Source: Phycisphaerae bacterium
GTDB taxonomy: Bacteria; Planctomycetota; Phycisphaerae; Sedimentisphaerales; SG8-4
Direction of reading: 5' to 3'
Length of the DNA stretch: 5,055 nucleotides
Assembly (NCBI GenBank): GCA_030614945.1
Contig: JAUXAH010000166.1
Coordinates: forward strand, 1-5,055
Positions 4,658 to 5,055 of the stretch are shown here, piece after piece (position 1 is the stretch's first letter; each line of letters begins with the position of its first letter). The translations under genes were made by a program, and so were the position numbers. The notes under the pieces were generated by a model. That model did no database searches and was not told the DNA's origin. It saw only the letters and a list, made by a program, of their open reading frames with translations.

Positions 4658-5055
4658 TTGCCGGGACGTCAGCGTGGTAAGATGGGTGGTCAGGGCAATG
4701 TGGGAGGGTAAAAATTTCAATCAAATACGCAGGTTTTCGCCTCTTATGGGTCGTGCTGTGCTCGATGTTAGCGGAAAAAGTGCCAGATCAAGCAACTTTT
4801 TTTCTGTAAATTTTCTTTTGCTCTGAGGCAGAATCATCGTTCTCCACGTCCATATTCAAATACCTTTTACCCGTTTCCCACTCCTCGCTCAGTTCCATCA
4901 AAACTGCACTGACTAGACGCAGCAGTGACGCCTCATTCGGAAATAATCCAGCCACTCTTGTCCTGCGATTAAGCTCCTCATGTACTCGTTCCAACATATT
5001 GGTCGTCCGCATCCTTTTGCGATGACCTTCAGGTAAGGCGAATACGGTCAAACCT
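4658..5055 (-). mobile_element. IS256/Mutator-family insertion sequence, 3' end of element
   Basis: The element is recognised from its transposase (4788 to the right edge). Its outer limit is inferred from where PanB similarity ends, near 4655-4658. The 130 bases between that point and the transposase stop carry no frame and would include the terminal inverted repeat and subterminal sequence. The other end lies outside the window, so neither the inverted repeat nor the 8-9 bp target duplication typical of the family can be verified. ATTGCC (4657-4662) and GGCAAT (4694-4699) form a small internal inverted repeat near the supposed tip. Confidence 0.6.
4788..5055 (-). CDS. IS256-family transposase, C-terminal part
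   Basis: Eighty-eight residues are visible before the TGA at 4790-4788; the N-terminal three quarters lie beyond the right edge. The segment has the family's C-terminal signature: LTVFALPEGHRKRMRTTN, then M-L-E-R (E22 of the visible part, the likely third residue of the DDE triad by alignment with IS256). After that come NRRTRVAGLFPNEAS, LLRLVSAVLME, EEWETGKRYLNM and a charged tail ending KKIYRKKVA. Family members are about 390-410 aa and carry out copy-out transposition of the element. The visible part has no stop or frameshift, so the element may be intact. The TTG at 5051-5049 is internal to the domain and is not the true start. Confidence 0.93.
   Translation of the reverse strand, partial: GLTVFALPEGHRKRMRTTNMLERVHEELNRRTRVAGLFPNEASLLRLVSAVLMELSEEWETGKRYLNMDVENDDSASEQKKIYRKKVA

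Noticed and set aside
4655..4690. Frameshifted continuation of panB (extra T at 4655 restoring GAT)
   Set aside because: Dropping one base gives Gly-Asp, but the next residues (C-R-D-V-S) do not follow PanB, so truncation by foreign sequence fits better than a point frameshift.
1..5055. CRISPR array, tRNA, rRNA, integron or prophage attachment site
   Set aside because: I see no regularly spaced direct repeats, cloverleaf-like sequence or rRNA signature, and no integrase or cas genes.

Overview
This looks like a chromosomal segment from an uncultured or poorly characterised Gram-negative-type bacterium, most plausibly a planctomycete (Phycisphaerae-like). That assignment is an inference. It rests on an MsbA-like ABC exporter with a PDZ-like domain in its first extracytoplasmic loop, a GH130 glycoside phosphorylase, moderate GC genes separated by AT-rich spacers, and dispersed REP-like repeats. 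No rRNA, tRNA or marker gene fixes the taxon.

Layout. (1) Positions 1-431, minus strand: the N-terminal 143 residues of an MBL-fold (glyoxalase II/YcbL-like) hydrolase that runs off the left edge, with a good ribosome binding site and a plausible sigma70-type promoter. (2) Positions 432-685: a divergent intergenic region with back-to-back -35-like boxes and a 79-bp imperfect inverted repeat ending just before the next gene. (3) Positions 686-2836, plus strand: a complete 716-aa ABC exporter half-transporter with all NBD motifs intact and a PDZ-like insert. (4) Positions 3005-3964, plus strand: a complete 319-aa GH130 family enzyme, predicted from retained phosphate-site residues to be a beta-mannoside phosphorylase. 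(5) Positions 3965-4519: about 550 bases without a conventional gene. They hold a second copy of the dispersed repeat, a perfect 12-bp-stem hairpin whose T-tract lies on the minus strand (intrinsic terminator), a possible 26-codon ORF behind a very strong Shine-Dalgarno, and an AT-rich stretch with two abutting perfect palindromes. (6) Positions 4520-4657, plus strand: the first 45 codons of panB (ketopantoate hydroxymethyltransferase). Homology breaks off exactly before the first metal-binding residue. (7) From about 4658 to the right edge: the end of an IS256/Mutator-family insertion sequence, with the C-terminal 88 residues of its transposase on the minus strand.

The three metabolic or transport genes do not form an obvious pathway. 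The MBL gene is divergent from the exporter, and the exporter and GH130 gene are co-directional but 168 bp apart with their own spacer. The right third is a region of mobile-element activity, where an IS256 insertion has apparently destroyed the start of a pantothenate biosynthesis gene. The most unusual items are the PDZ-looped exporter and the hairpin / anti-SD-like / micro-ORF locus at 4163-4292.
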